From Echria macrotheca (taxonomy: Eukaryota; Ascomycota; Sordariomycetes; Sordariales; Schizotheciaceae): 64,000 nt of DNA. The translations under genes were made by a program, and so were the position numbers. The DNA is taken from the NCBI GenBank assembly GCA_030411725.1, contig MU839827.1, positions 1,302,001-1,366,000 on the forward strand. Reading direction: 5' to 3'. The notes below the pieces were generated by a model. The model worked only from the letters and a program-made list of their open reading frames with translations, was not told the DNA's origin and did not search any database. Below are positions 38,084 through 48,231 of the stretch, one piece after another (the stretch's first letter is position 1; the number at the start of each line of letters is the position of its first letter).

Positions 38084-38423
38084 GGTATAAAAAGCCAAAA
38101 TGGTTCTTTTTCGTCTTCTACCAGTCTAAAAAGCCCTCTAGAAAACAAAATCCCCGCAAAAAGTCTCTCCCCAAGTACAAGTTAGAGAGAAAGGGGGGAA
38201 AATAACAAGATACAGCACAAAAACTCCCATGCAGATGCCCTCACCCCTCCCCCCAACAAAGCCTAACACAGAGAGAAAGAGGCACACACACACACAAACC
38301 CGAACCCCTTTCCCACTTTCCCCTTTCCCAAGCCAGCAAAATAACAATGGGTATGTATGATCCGCAACAGCAAGCCAAAGTCGTCTCGTCCGTTTCAGAT
38401 CATCATGGCGGGAAAAAAAAAGC

Positions 38424-38475
38424 AACAACAACAACAACAACAGCACCATCATCCTCCTCTTCTTCTTCTTCTTCG
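38424..38475. repeat. CAA and CTT/CCT triplet repeats
   Basis: CAA units followed by CAT, CCT and CTT units in an unbroken low-complexity stretch. It lies about 250 bases beyond the stop codon of the Sid1-like kinase gene. Confidence 0.8.
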
Positions 38476-38731
38476 CGGAAACAAAACCGTGCAGAGATCC
38501 CCGCCGCGAACTCTCTCTCTCTCCTCATCCGCTCATCCTCTCAGGCTCCATATTAAATGTTTCCCCCTCGCGATGCCACATCCACCGAATATCATCACGT
38601 CCACATCAACATCAACATCAACCCCATCCTTTCCTCCTCGCTCGTCGTACATACAACTTCTCGCATCCTCAATCTTGACACCACCATGCCGATACTACCA
38701 TAGGATATTATCGAGAGAGAGATAAAAAAAA

Positions 38732-40873
38732 TCACGCCCCACCACCAGCCAACGCCCCCCACCGAGCCCGCAGCCCATCAGTCCACCGCGCATAGAGCAG
38801 ATCCGACAGGGCCTTGCAGTGCTCCATGCCCGGCACGGCCGGACGGCCGGGAAATCTGGCCTCGAGCGCCATCTTCTCGCGGTCGCGCTGTTCCTTCTCT
38901 GCCGACCGGCCGGGCGTCGACGAGCCCTCAGTCGGAGCGAGACTTCCTCTGCGCCGCCGATGTGACGCGAGATGTGGGTTCTCCTGGCTCATGACCAGCT
39001 TTGTCGGGCTCGTTGGTGGTGCTGGTGCTGGCGCCGCCTGCGAGGTTGGGGGTTGCGCGGCGGGGGTCCGGCTTTTGATCACCACGGTGCCCTGGGGCGT
39101 GCCGTCGAGTGACTGCGTCTTGGATTGTTGGTACTGGGATCCTAGGAAGGCGGTGTTGAGTTTGTTGTCTTGGGAGACGGTGGCCACGAGGTTGCGGAGG
39201 AGGTGGTATGAGCCTTCTGGGTCAACCGAGTCGAGGAGGGCGAAGGCGTCGGATAGCTTGGCCAGGGCTTCCCGCTTGGCTGAGGTGGCGGTTTGTGCGT
39301 GGAGCTCGTCGAGGCAGGGCTCGAGAGCTTTGTTGTACAGGCGCCGGCCGAGGAGTGCTTCTTTGCTGTTCGGCTCGACGGGGGCTGCGTGGAAGGCAGG
39401 CGGGGCGCGGTTCTCGTTTGTTTGCGGCTCGGGGGGGTTGCCCAATAGTCCCGAGTTGGAACCGTCTGAAGGCACCCGGCGGAAGAGACGCATGGTAGAC
39501 CCCGAATTACCGAACGAGAGGTCCGGTTGAAGAGGGCGCTTCGGTGCGATGGATGCCCGCGGGGAGCCATTGGACACCCGCCGAGCCGAGTCTCGCTGGG
39601 CGGCCGAAGGCTGTCGTCGAACGGTGGATCGGCGAACTGTGCCGGGGGTAGTGGGCTGCAGAGGGCCGTCCTTGACGTCTAACTTGCGCATTGCCTCGTC
39701 CACGGCAAAAGCCGGCGATGGTTTCCGCGACCTGACCGTACCCCGTCTTGACGGCAAGACGGTTGACTTAACCGTATCAAAGACCCATTCACAAGACTCA
39801 TCCTTAGGGGAGATAGTGTGAAGGGTCTCCTGGTAGAATACGGGCAGCTTGATCCTGTCGGCCTTGGCATCCGCCATCTGCTTGCGCTGGATCAGCTCTT
39901 GGAGAGCCTCAACCTTCCCAGCCGATCGGATGAAGCGATGCCTCAGCAGCTCCCGGGCCGTAGGTCTGTAGTCGGGATCCTTGACTAGACACTGCGCGAC
40001 AAAGTCCTTGAAGTCCTTGCTGAATTTACCCTCCAGCCGCGGAGGCGGGTTTTTGGGGATCTGGAACAGCACCTTCATGGGATGCGTGTTGGCATGTGGA
40101 GGCTCGCCGAGGGCGAACTCGATGGCCGTGATACCCAGTGACCAAAGATCCGCCTTGAAGTCGTAGCCAGCCTGCTGGATGACCTCGGGCGCCATCCAAA
40201 ATGGCGTGCCCACAAACGTATTTCTTTGCGACTTCATGTGTGTCAATTGCGCGGCGACACCAAAGTCGGCGAGCTTGACCTTGCCCGTCTCTGACAGCAG
40301 GACATTGGCAGCCTTGATGTCTCGGTGGATCTTGCCCTCGGCATGTAGATATTCAAGTCCGAATAGTAGTTCCCGGCAGATGATGGCGATGTGGCCTTCG
40401 CTGAATGTTCCTGATTTTAACTGGGCGAGGATTAGTTACGGACCTTCACAGAGAGAACAGGCCAGGCAGGACTTACCAGATCCAAGCATGAGCCTCCCCC
40501 AAGGTATTCCATGACAATCCATAGCTTGTGGCCGCGCAAGAAGCTGGCCTTGTATTGCGTGACATACGAGCTGGCGCATGTGCTGAGAACCGAGATCTCC
40601 TGCTGAATCTCCTGGATATCGTCTTCGCTCGATTCGAGGTCGATCTACCGGCGCCAGAGGTTAGCAGCTGTCGGGATTGCGCCAGTCAACCAAGTACACC
40701 TACATGCTTGATTGCGACAGTCTCGCCCGTCGCCTTCTCAATTGCCTTGTAGACCACTCCAAAACTGCCACCTGCGCCGTCGAGTTAGCGATGGCCTGCC
40801 TCGCCCAACAACACAACTTACGACCAAGCTCCTCCAGTACCTGGTAGTGGCTGGCGACACCTTCGTCCGCCAT
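38732..40873 (-). CDS. Ste20/germinal-centre Ser/Thr kinase (Sid1-like)
   Basis: Kinase of the GCK branch of the Ste20 family; the best fit is Sid1 of the septation initiation network, with the MST/Kic1 type as the alternative. Exons are 40873-40822, 40771-40704, 40644-40477 and 40420-38732, giving 658 residues. Donors are GTAAGT, GTAGGT and GTAAGT, acceptors CAG, TAG and CAG. The kinase domain (about residues 10-265) shows GRGSFG, Lys39 in VAIK, HRD Asp130, DFG Asp148, and the activation segment NTFVGTPFWMAPE with Thr168, diagnostic of Ste20 kinases. IHRDIKAANVLLS is also typical. The C-terminal 390 residues are Ser/Pro-rich with a final region (ARFPGRPAVPGMEHCKALSDLLYARW) that may bind partners. 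It is divergent from cyk3, another septation gene, which is suggestive but may be coincidence. Confidence 0.9.
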
Positions 40874-41988
40874 TGTGGGCGCTTGTATGACGTCGATTCC
40901 TAGCGCAGCGCAAAGATTACCTCTTGGGTTCGTCGATAGGTAGTAGGGTTTGCGGAGGAGGGCGACTGGCGCAACTGGGTGGAGGAAGCAAAAACAGTGG
41001 TGGGGTCGACACCGTTTGCTGCACAAAATAGTTGGCCTTGACTCGCCGAAAAGCACGACAGAGACACACGCAGTGATGGACGCCGAAGACAGAAAACCGA
41101 GGGCTGATCAGACCAGAAGAGGCGCTTCAACTGACACAGGCGGCGTGTGATATTAAGTGTCGGCGCTGGTTGTCGGGGTGCTGAGCGGACGGGCACGGGC
41201 CATTGTTTACTTCGGGGTGGGCGCCGGCCTTGCTGAGCCGGGGTTTTTTAGCTAGTTAATGGGCTGAGACTGGCGAGAATCACAAGGAAGGCGACGACAG
41301 GATGAAGCTGTATTCTGTCTGGTTTTCTGGATGGGAGTGCGGGCTCACGGTGGTTGTTCTGTTTCTGCTGCAACCTCATGTCGAGTGCGGGTGCTGCGGT
41401 CTTTGAATGGGCTCTTTGGTCTTAAACAGAGGCCGACTTACACGCAAATGCAGCTCGAGTCGCTGTGCAGTGGTTTTTGCATGCCAGTGCGATGTCAACG
41501 CCAGAAGGGACCAATCCCGTGCGCCCGCCAGGGGTGCGGCGGCATGCAGGGGCGCCCCTGTCGGCCTGATTGGGCCAGCTCGCGGGTGTTGCGGTTGCCC
41601 CTCGCAACCAGGGCTCGACAGCCGTCAAGCTTGGACCTGGGCGGGAACAGACTGGAGCTTCAACACCACCCAAAGCCCGCCAAAAGTCGAGTCTTGTGGT
41701 TCCCGCCTGTTGCATCGCACCTTCCAACCCTGTCTGCCGTCCTCATCCTCGTCAGTGGGGGATCCAATTTCCTCCTCACCTCCATACCTTCTCCATCTCC
41801 GCTCACCTTGACGTATTTTTGTCTTTTGCCCTGCACAGTCGCGTATGGAGACTTTTGTGTCTTCAATTGCTGCCTCCACTTGCCTAGCTCTGCCACGCAC
41901 AGCAGCGTCATAAGACGGCAATCCGATCGCAATCAACTTACCGCGCCGCCCCGCGCTCAAGAGGGCTTCCTATTCCACACCAGCCATC
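40874..41988. promoter_or_regulatory. divergent promoter region, Sid1-like kinase / cyk3
   Basis: 1.1 kb between divergent genes. A 247-codon plus-strand frame (41331-42074) crosses it, but it has no domain and overlaps the cyk3 first exon in another frame, so I treat it as chance. The two flanking genes both act in cytokinesis, so a shared promoter could co-regulate them; this is inference. Confidence 0.45.
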
Positions 41989-44900
41989 ATGGTTCCGGCA
42001 CCGCTGCCATTGCCGACCCGGTTCCCGTGCTGGGTCCGCGCTGTTTACTCGTGGGGAGGAGAGGTGTGTACTGACTGGAAGGTTAACCTGTGATGACGTT
42101 GTGGACTTACCACCTCTGCTGCAGTCAAAGCGAGATCTCGGCTTCATAGAGGGCGATCTCATTGAGTGTCTGAATGCCGGCGACGGGTCCTGGTGGACAG
42201 GAAGGCTTTGGCGAGACAGGAGAGCCATCGGGCTGTTTCCGTCCAACTTCGTCGAGGTTCTCCCAGACACCTTCCGCCCAACCACCAGATCGACAAGCCC
42301 TCTTCCCGCGAGCAATACCCCGAGTCCCAAGAACACGCCGCAAAAGTCAAAGACGTTTCGCAAGCCCTTCGAGGCCTATGCAAAGGCGCCGCACTACACC
42401 ACGGCCAAGATTCCTGAGACATACAAGGATGGCGCACCACGACCGCGAGGATCATCCAACACGTCCTTGAGGCAGGACTCGAACAACTCCCTGAGGCATG
42501 ATAGCGTCAGGTCTGCAGGGAGAGCTCCTTCGCCTTCACCGCCTCCTCCGCCGCCGTTGCACAGCTCCAGAGCGCCATCCCCGGCCCCGTCCTTTACGCC
42601 ATACCGGCCTCCCCCACCGCCGTCGCAATCGCAATATCGGGAAAGCTTCGAGCGCGCCGACTCCCCTCCGCCGCCTCCGCCGCCACATCGCACACCTAGA
42701 CATGGATCGCATGCATCTTACGATGATCGCTTCCATGGAGACATATCCCGGCAGAACTCGAATGCGTCGTACAACCAGCAATACCAGCAACCTCAACCCT
42801 CCGGTTATCATACCCCAAGGATGCCGTCGCCATGCCCTCCGTCGCCGGGCGGGGGATCGGGCATGACGCCATCCCCGTTGAGGGAGGCCATGGACGACGT
42901 GATGGAACAACTGGATGCCCTCGGGGTGAACACGCGCGAGACAGCGTCGCCGGAGCCAGCCTTTGACCCATGGTCGCCAGAGTCGTTCGACATGGTGCAT
43001 CAGCGTTCAAGAAAGAAGCGCGACCAAGCGCGACCCCAGACGTCAATGGGACTTCCGCAACACGTCGATGAGGGGTATGAGACGTATAGCGGGAGTGGCA
43101 GTGGCGGCTCCTCGCAGGACCCGTCTTACCGCGAGGCTTACCAGCAGGAAAAACAAGGACCCCAGCCCCAGCTCAGCAACTACGTGGAACGGATGGAGAC
43201 CAGGCTCAAGACGATGCACCGTCACAACGCGAGCGTGATCGAGCTCAACAGCGCGCCACCGCCGCCGCCCAAGGGTCAAGTATACGATCGTCCGAAGTCA
43301 TCTATGGACATGCGTCCTCCCGCCACGGGTCCTCCCGCTATGACGGGCCCAGGACTACGCCACAAAAAGTCGGCTTATGAGGTTGGCCGACAAGTGCTTG
43401 AGCGTACCTACACTACAAAAACTAACTCGACCAGTGCGTCCTCGGGCACCCGCAGTACTACGACCAACAGTTCATCGGCGACGCAGAGTACCGACCGGAG
43501 TTTGATGAGCGGAGCGTCGGCTGGCGGCATCAGCGCGACGAGCGCTGGGAGCCTGGCCCGGAAGAGAGCCCAGAGCGCGCTTGGGATGCGCGATCTCGAT
43601 ATGGATCGTCCGGGGACGCCTTTTACCGGGGTTTCTTACCATAGTAGCCACGCCTCGGGTGACTCGCGGCCGAAGTCTCAGGTGGGCTTCCACGACGACG
43701 CCATCGGCGGCCTGGGGGTGGGCGGGCTCGTGCAGCCCAAAGCAAAGAAGCAGAATTTCATCAAGCGCATTCTCGAGTCGGCCAAGACCGGAGTCGCAGG
43801 CACTAGGGGCAGCATTGCCATGGCTGGTGCGGCATCTGTTCAAGCTGCTTCGGTGGCACCCTCGACGCCCATGTCGATGGCATTTTCGGGTATTTCGGGC
43901 GGCCTGTCGCCGTCCAAGACAAGCGGCCGCGATACCGCGCGAGAAATGGGCTTGGGGGGCGGTGTTGACTGGGTGCAGGTCAGACGGGACGTGAACCGGT
44001 CGAATTCGCTGAGCAAGAACGAGCGGGTCGAGAGAAGGGAGCGATGCCAGATGATGGATTATCCGGCCCTGGATCCGGTCGACGAGCTCTTCACCAGTAT
44101 CGACGGAGACGAGGGCATCGATGGGAACCCGGTGGCCGAGCCGACGAATTACCTGGCCATCAACCTGTCACAGGTCGACAAGAACTCGCGCTTCCTCACC
44201 AACCTTCCACCGACGACGACGGCCATCACGCTTGCCACCACATATGTGTGTCGACCGTATCGGAGTGATGTCCAACGGCTGCGCGCCATATTTACCTGGG
44301 TGGCGGAGAAGATCTGCTGGGAAGACGAGTTTGAAGGTACCGTCGATACGCGACGCATCCTTCAGACCAAGCGCGGGTGCGCAGAAGAGTATGCCGTCCT
44401 TGTCCTGGAGATGTGCGCAGCGGCTGGTCTCACATGCGAGCTCGTCCGCGGCTATCTCAAAACGCCAGGAGAGATTCCGGACTCCAACATGGTCCCACGG
44501 CCCAACCACTGGTGGAACGCGGTGCTGGTGGACAACGAGTGGCGCATCATGGATTGCTGTCTTGCCAGCCCGTCCAACCCGCGTCGTGGCCTGTATTCGA
44601 GCTGGGGTAGCTCGAGCGCCGATCCCTGGTGGTTCCTCGTTCGACCTACCGAGGCGTGTTGGACGCACATCCCGGAGCACCACGCTCAGCAGCATATTTG
44701 CCCGCCGGTCGCGCACGAGGTCCTCCTCAATCTTCCCTGCGCCTGCCCTCCTTACTTCAAGAACGGGCTGCACATGGTGGACTATAACACCTCGCTGACG
44801 CGGATTGAGGACCTCGAAATGGTGCACATCAAGTTCAATGTCCCTGCCGACGTCGAAGTGGCTGCCGAAGTGGAGGTCCGTGGCTACACGCGGGATGCCG

Positions 44901-45643
44901 ATGGCGACTTTTTCGAGTCTGGGGACGTGGTCAGAAAACGGGCGTTGGCACAGGCGGAATGGTTCAATGGCGTCAAGCGGTACACAGTCAAGGCGGTCCT
45001 GCCCGGCGATGAAGGTACAGGCACGCTCAAAGTCTACGCCGGCAAGCGGGGCCTGATGCACAGCATCAAGGATATTCCTCATCCGCTTGCCTTTGCCCTG
45101 CCCATCATTCACTCGGGCGAGAACCCACCGTACGAGTTTGTCACACGACATCCGACGCCACACGCGCAACGTCACGATATCTACATTGTCCAACCCCAGT
45201 GCCAGAAGCTGGCCATCAACAACACGTTTGTGTTTGCGATCCGGCAGCACCCCAGCACGCTCGGGCTGAGCCCCATGACGCCATCGTCGAACCCTGGGGG
45301 TGCCAGTCCGATCCCGTTCGCGCGCCCGGGTAGTGCTATGAGCATGACCAGCTCCGCCCAGGGTTCCAATCCCAGTTCGACGGCTAGCGGCGCTGGTTCC
45401 AAGAAGCCGGCCAAGCTGGCGATCCAAACGCCCGGCGGCAAGATCCTGCGTCTTATGAGGAAGGAGGAGCGGCGCGGTATCGGCGTCGGAGGACGCGGCG
45501 GGGGCGGCGGTGATGAGGATGGAAGTGATGGAGGGACGTGGGAGACGATCATCAAGTGCTCGGAACGCGGCGTCTGGCGCGGCCTGGTGCTGGCAGACCG
45601 GACGGCGCGTTGGTGTGTGTTTGCCGAGTGGGTCTGCCAGTGA
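41989..45643 (+). CDS. cyk3: cytokinesis protein Cyk3 (SH3 + transglutaminase-like)
   Basis: Septum-formation protein acting with the actomyosin ring and chitin synthase control. Exons are 41989-42063 and 42125-45643, giving 1197 residues. The intron (61 nt) has donor GTGTGT and acceptor CAG. Joining it completes the N-terminal SH3 domain (about residues 10-70), which reads FPCWVRAVYSW, RDLGFIEGDLIECL, GSWWTGRLWR and GLFPSNFVEVL. A long Pro/Ser-rich linker with poly-Pro runs follows (about 80-650). The transglutaminase-like core lies near residues 720-850 and contains Cys777 in KRGCAEEYA, His820 in NHWWNAV and Asp835 in IMDCC, the full Cys-His-Asp arrangement. A C-terminal beta-rich region and a Gly/Asp-rich tail complete the protein. 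Large minus-strand frames over this gene are shadows. Confidence 0.92.
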
Positions 45644-46804
45644 TTTTAAGTCGTTCGAGAGTTGGCCATGTGTTGTGTGGGCCGCAAGCTGCATTGGTTT
45701 TCATGTCGGGCATTCGGTTTGTTCCGACGGAGTTTTGCACTTTTGATTTGCGGCTGAAGCATGGACGTTTTGGAGCTTTTGCATTGTTCGGCAAGACGGG
45801 ATCTGTTTAATGGGTTTGTTTTCGTTTGCTTCGATTCCACGGCCGAGACGGGAAGGGAAAAAATAATTGCATGTGAGGAGTTTTTGATGGTGTTGGATTC
45901 TGCTTCTTTTTTTTGCTCTCTTCTGAAGGCAGTCAGTATACAGTGTTGGAACAGACTCATCTACGGATGTGACGGAGTATTTGGGCAGGCATTGAACGGG
46001 AAATATACAGGCGTTCATAATGACTTTGTGATGTTGTTTGTGACAATGTCCCCTCATTCAGGTGATGATAGGGTATCCGCCGATTTGACGGTTCCTGTGA
46101 AGCTTACATGTAGAATATGTTGTGCCAACGGCATGAATCAAGGTGGCGGCTCGGTCTACGGAAGAGGCAGGTTGTACGGTAAGTCCGGAGACAACTCGGC
46201 TTCCGGTTCGGCCGCACCGGCCGCGGGATGACGGAGGAAGTCCCACCAGTGCGGGAAGCGGGGCAGTGAATAAAGAGAATTATCCCTCCACCCATTAATG
46301 TTCTGACAAACAAGGTACGGAACACGGTTTACAGAGAATCCGAAGAGATCATCGTTTTCTCCGGGGAAAAGAAAAAAGCGGGTCAACTCAACTTACTTCC
46401 TGATCTCCCGAGACAGAGAGTCATTCATCAGCCTCTCACGCCACTTTCACCCTTTTTTGATCCTTGTTCCGGAGCATAAAAATCGTCGCCTCCCTCGGCT
46501 CTTGTCCCGACTTCTTGAATTCAACTTTCTCTGGCTGGTGGCTCGATTGACACTCAATGACTCACCTCGCGTCTCTTTGACCTTGAGCTCTCAGAAAATC
46601 GGGAAATCTGGACAACAATCTGAAATTGAGGACTGCTGCTGAGTGGAAGGGACAGTGAGAAGATCACGACAACCTGAGAACAAACCCCCCTTCCCCCGGG
46701 ATATATACGAACAAAACAAACAAGGGTGATTCGTCCGTTGCAGTCTATAAACCAAACCAAACCGAGTGAGAGAGAGAAGCGGAAACGAAAAAAAAACAAA
46801 AAAG
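45644..46804. other. intergenic, cyk3 3' end / caf16 promoter
   Basis: Both flanking genes are on the plus strand. A 156-codon plus-strand frame (45761-46231) has no recognisable domain. The last 100 bases before caf16 are purine- and A-rich and form its leader. Confidence 0.5.
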
Positions 46805-47686
46805 ATGGCACCCCAACCAGCCCCGACAATCACCACAAACGACCTAACCTACACCTTCCCCGACCGCTCCCAAGGCGTCTCGCACATCACCCTCTCCCTC
46901 CCCCCTCGCTCGCGCACCTTGCTCATCGGCGCCAACGGCGCCGGCAAGACGACGCTCCTCCGCCTGCTGGCCGGAAAACGGCTCGCCCCGCGCGGCGCGA
47001 TCCAAGTCGGCGGCGTGGACCCGTTCGCCGACGGTCTCGAGGGGGTAACCTACCTCGGACTAGAATGGGTTCTCAACGCGATCGTGCGCAGCGACATCGG
47101 CATCTCCGAACTTTTGTCTTCTGTAGGCGGCGATGTGTTCCCCGAGCGGCGGGACGAGCTGGTCCGGGTGCTGGATATCGATACGGCCTGGCGGATGCAT
47201 GCTGTCTCGGACGGGGAGAGACGGAGAGTGCAGCTTGCTATGGGGCTGATCAGGCCTTGGACGGTGCTGTTGTTGGATGAGATTACGGTTGATTTGGATG
47301 TGTGGAGTCGGAGTCAGTTCCTTGGGTTTTTGCGGAGGGAGACGGAAGCGAGGGAGTGTACGGTTGTGTATGCGACGCATATTCTGGATAATTTGGCTGG
47401 GTGGCCGACGCATCTTGTGCATATGCATTTGGGACGGGTGAAGGAGTGGGGCGCTGCGGAGGGGATGTTGAGGAGGTTGGATGAGGAGGATGGTGAGGAG
47501 GATGGGGAGGAAGCAAAGGTCGAGAGGGGGAATAGTCGGCTTGGACGGCTGGTTATGCGCTGGCTGAGGGAGGATTTGCAGGAGAGGGGGCCGAGGAGTC
47601 AGCATGCTAGGGGGCCGGAGGGGTGGACTTATAGTGTCACGGGCATTGGGGGGTATGGCTTTGAGCCCAAGGGGCCGCCGGCTTGA
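46805..47686 (+). CDS. caf16: Caf16-type soluble ABC ATPase
   Basis: ABC-family ATPase without membrane segments. In yeast Caf16 is associated with the CCR4-NOT complex and is thought to act in transcription control. It has no introns and 293 residues (yeast 289). Walker A GANGAGKTT (residues 42-50), a degenerate signature SDGERRRVQLAMGL in place of LSGGQ, Walker B VLLLDEI, and H-loop YATHI are all visible. The SDG-x-RRRVQ signature is the family hallmark. The frame has an upstream ATG (46766), but MAPQPAP at 46805, preceded by AAAG, gives the family length. The C-terminal third contains a Glu/Asp-rich stretch (EEDGEEDGEEA) and ends GYGFEPKGPPA. It converges on mis6 across a repeat-filled interval. 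Confidence 0.92.
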   Translation: MAPQPAPTITTNDLTYTFPDRSQGVSHITLSLPPRSRTLLIGANGAGKTTLLRLLAGKRLAPRGAIQVGGVDPFADGLEGVTYLGLEWVLNAIVRSDIGISELLSSVGGDVFPERRDELVRVLDIDTAWRMHAVSDGERRRVQLAMGLIRPWTVLLLDEITVDLDVWSRSQFLGFLRRETEARECTVVYATHILDNLAGWPTHLVHMHLGRVKEWGAAEGMLRRLDEEDGEEDGEEAKVERGNSRLGRLVMRWLREDLQERGPRSQHARGPEGWTYSVTGIGGYGFEPKGPPA

Positions 47687-47715
47687 GTTTGGTGGATAGA
47701 TTCTTGGAGCATTGG

Positions 47716-48215
47716 CGATGCTCAACTGGATGGCGGTCGACGGGTGGGCGCAGATGTGGCGGATACACACTCAACTTGTGGTGGATACAGGAAGGGGTCA
47801 TGACCATACTCAACATGGACATATTCAACTCGGAGGACTATCAACTTGGCGACTACACTCAACCTGGTGTGGGCATACTCAACATGGCGGAACTTAACAT
47901 GCCAGCCACACTCAAAAGGGGTGGCATTGCTCAAGGTGGACGGCTCGAGAAGGCGGACGGGCTCAACATGGCGGCACTCAACATGGCTAACAGACTCAAC
48001 TTACCCGAGACACTCATCATGGCAGCAGGCACGGAAAACGGCGATAATACCCAGCTCGGCACAGACTCGGTATGGCGGATATAAACACGGCGGCCATACT
48101 CAACATGGCGGAAACTCAACACTTGGCCATAGAGGTGCACTTGGCCATAGAGGTACACTTGGCTTCTTTAACATGATACCCGACGCATTTAACATGGCGT
48201 TCTTCAACATGCCCA
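47716..48215. repeat. degenerate CTCAACATGG-type minisatellite array
   Basis: The whole interval between the caf16 and mis6 stop codons is built from imperfect 14-20-bp units with consensus near CACTCAACATGGCGGA. The 14-mer CATACTCAACATGG is identical at 47805, 47874 and 48095. Other units read CTCAACATGGCGG, CTCAACTTG, TTCAACTCGG and TTAACATGCC. Near the right end an 18-bp unit (CACTTGGCCATAGAGGTG) is repeated at 48120 and 48138, with a partial third copy. A 133-codon plus-strand frame (47683-48084) crosses the array and yields LNMA-like repeats, but its start overlaps the caf16 stop region and I do not call it a gene. Confidence 0.85.
48120..48164. repeat. 18-bp tandem repeat
   Basis: CACTTGGCCATAGAGGT(G/A) at 48120-48137 and 48138-48155, followed by a partial CACTTGGC copy. 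It lies inside the larger degenerate array. Confidence 0.9.
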
Positions 48216-48231
48216 GACTCGAAATAAAACT

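Larger units (their letters stand above)
37937..38731. other. convergent 3' region, rai1 / Sid1-like kinase
   Basis: About 800 bases between convergent genes, with no supported gene. It is unusually rich in simple sequence: CAG/TAG triplets near 38046-38083, ACA runs near 38290, CAA triplets near 38424-38442, CTT/CCT triplets near 38450-38475 and ACATCA repeats near 38600-38620. Confidence 0.6.

Noticed and set aside
41331..42074. 247-codon plus-strand frame upstream of cyk3
   Set aside because: No domain; it overlaps the cyk3 first coding exon in a different frame.
44168..45694. 508-codon minus-strand frame
   Set aside because: It is antisense to the conserved transglutaminase-like region of cyk3, which carries the real family signal.
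45761..46231. 156-codon plus-strand frame between cyk3 and caf16
   Set aside because: No domain; it lies in the expected 3' flank of cyk3.
47683..48084. repeat-coded plus-strand frame with LNMA-like units
   Set aside because: It starts over the caf16 stop codon and its repetitiveness comes from the DNA array itself, so it was kept only as a finding.
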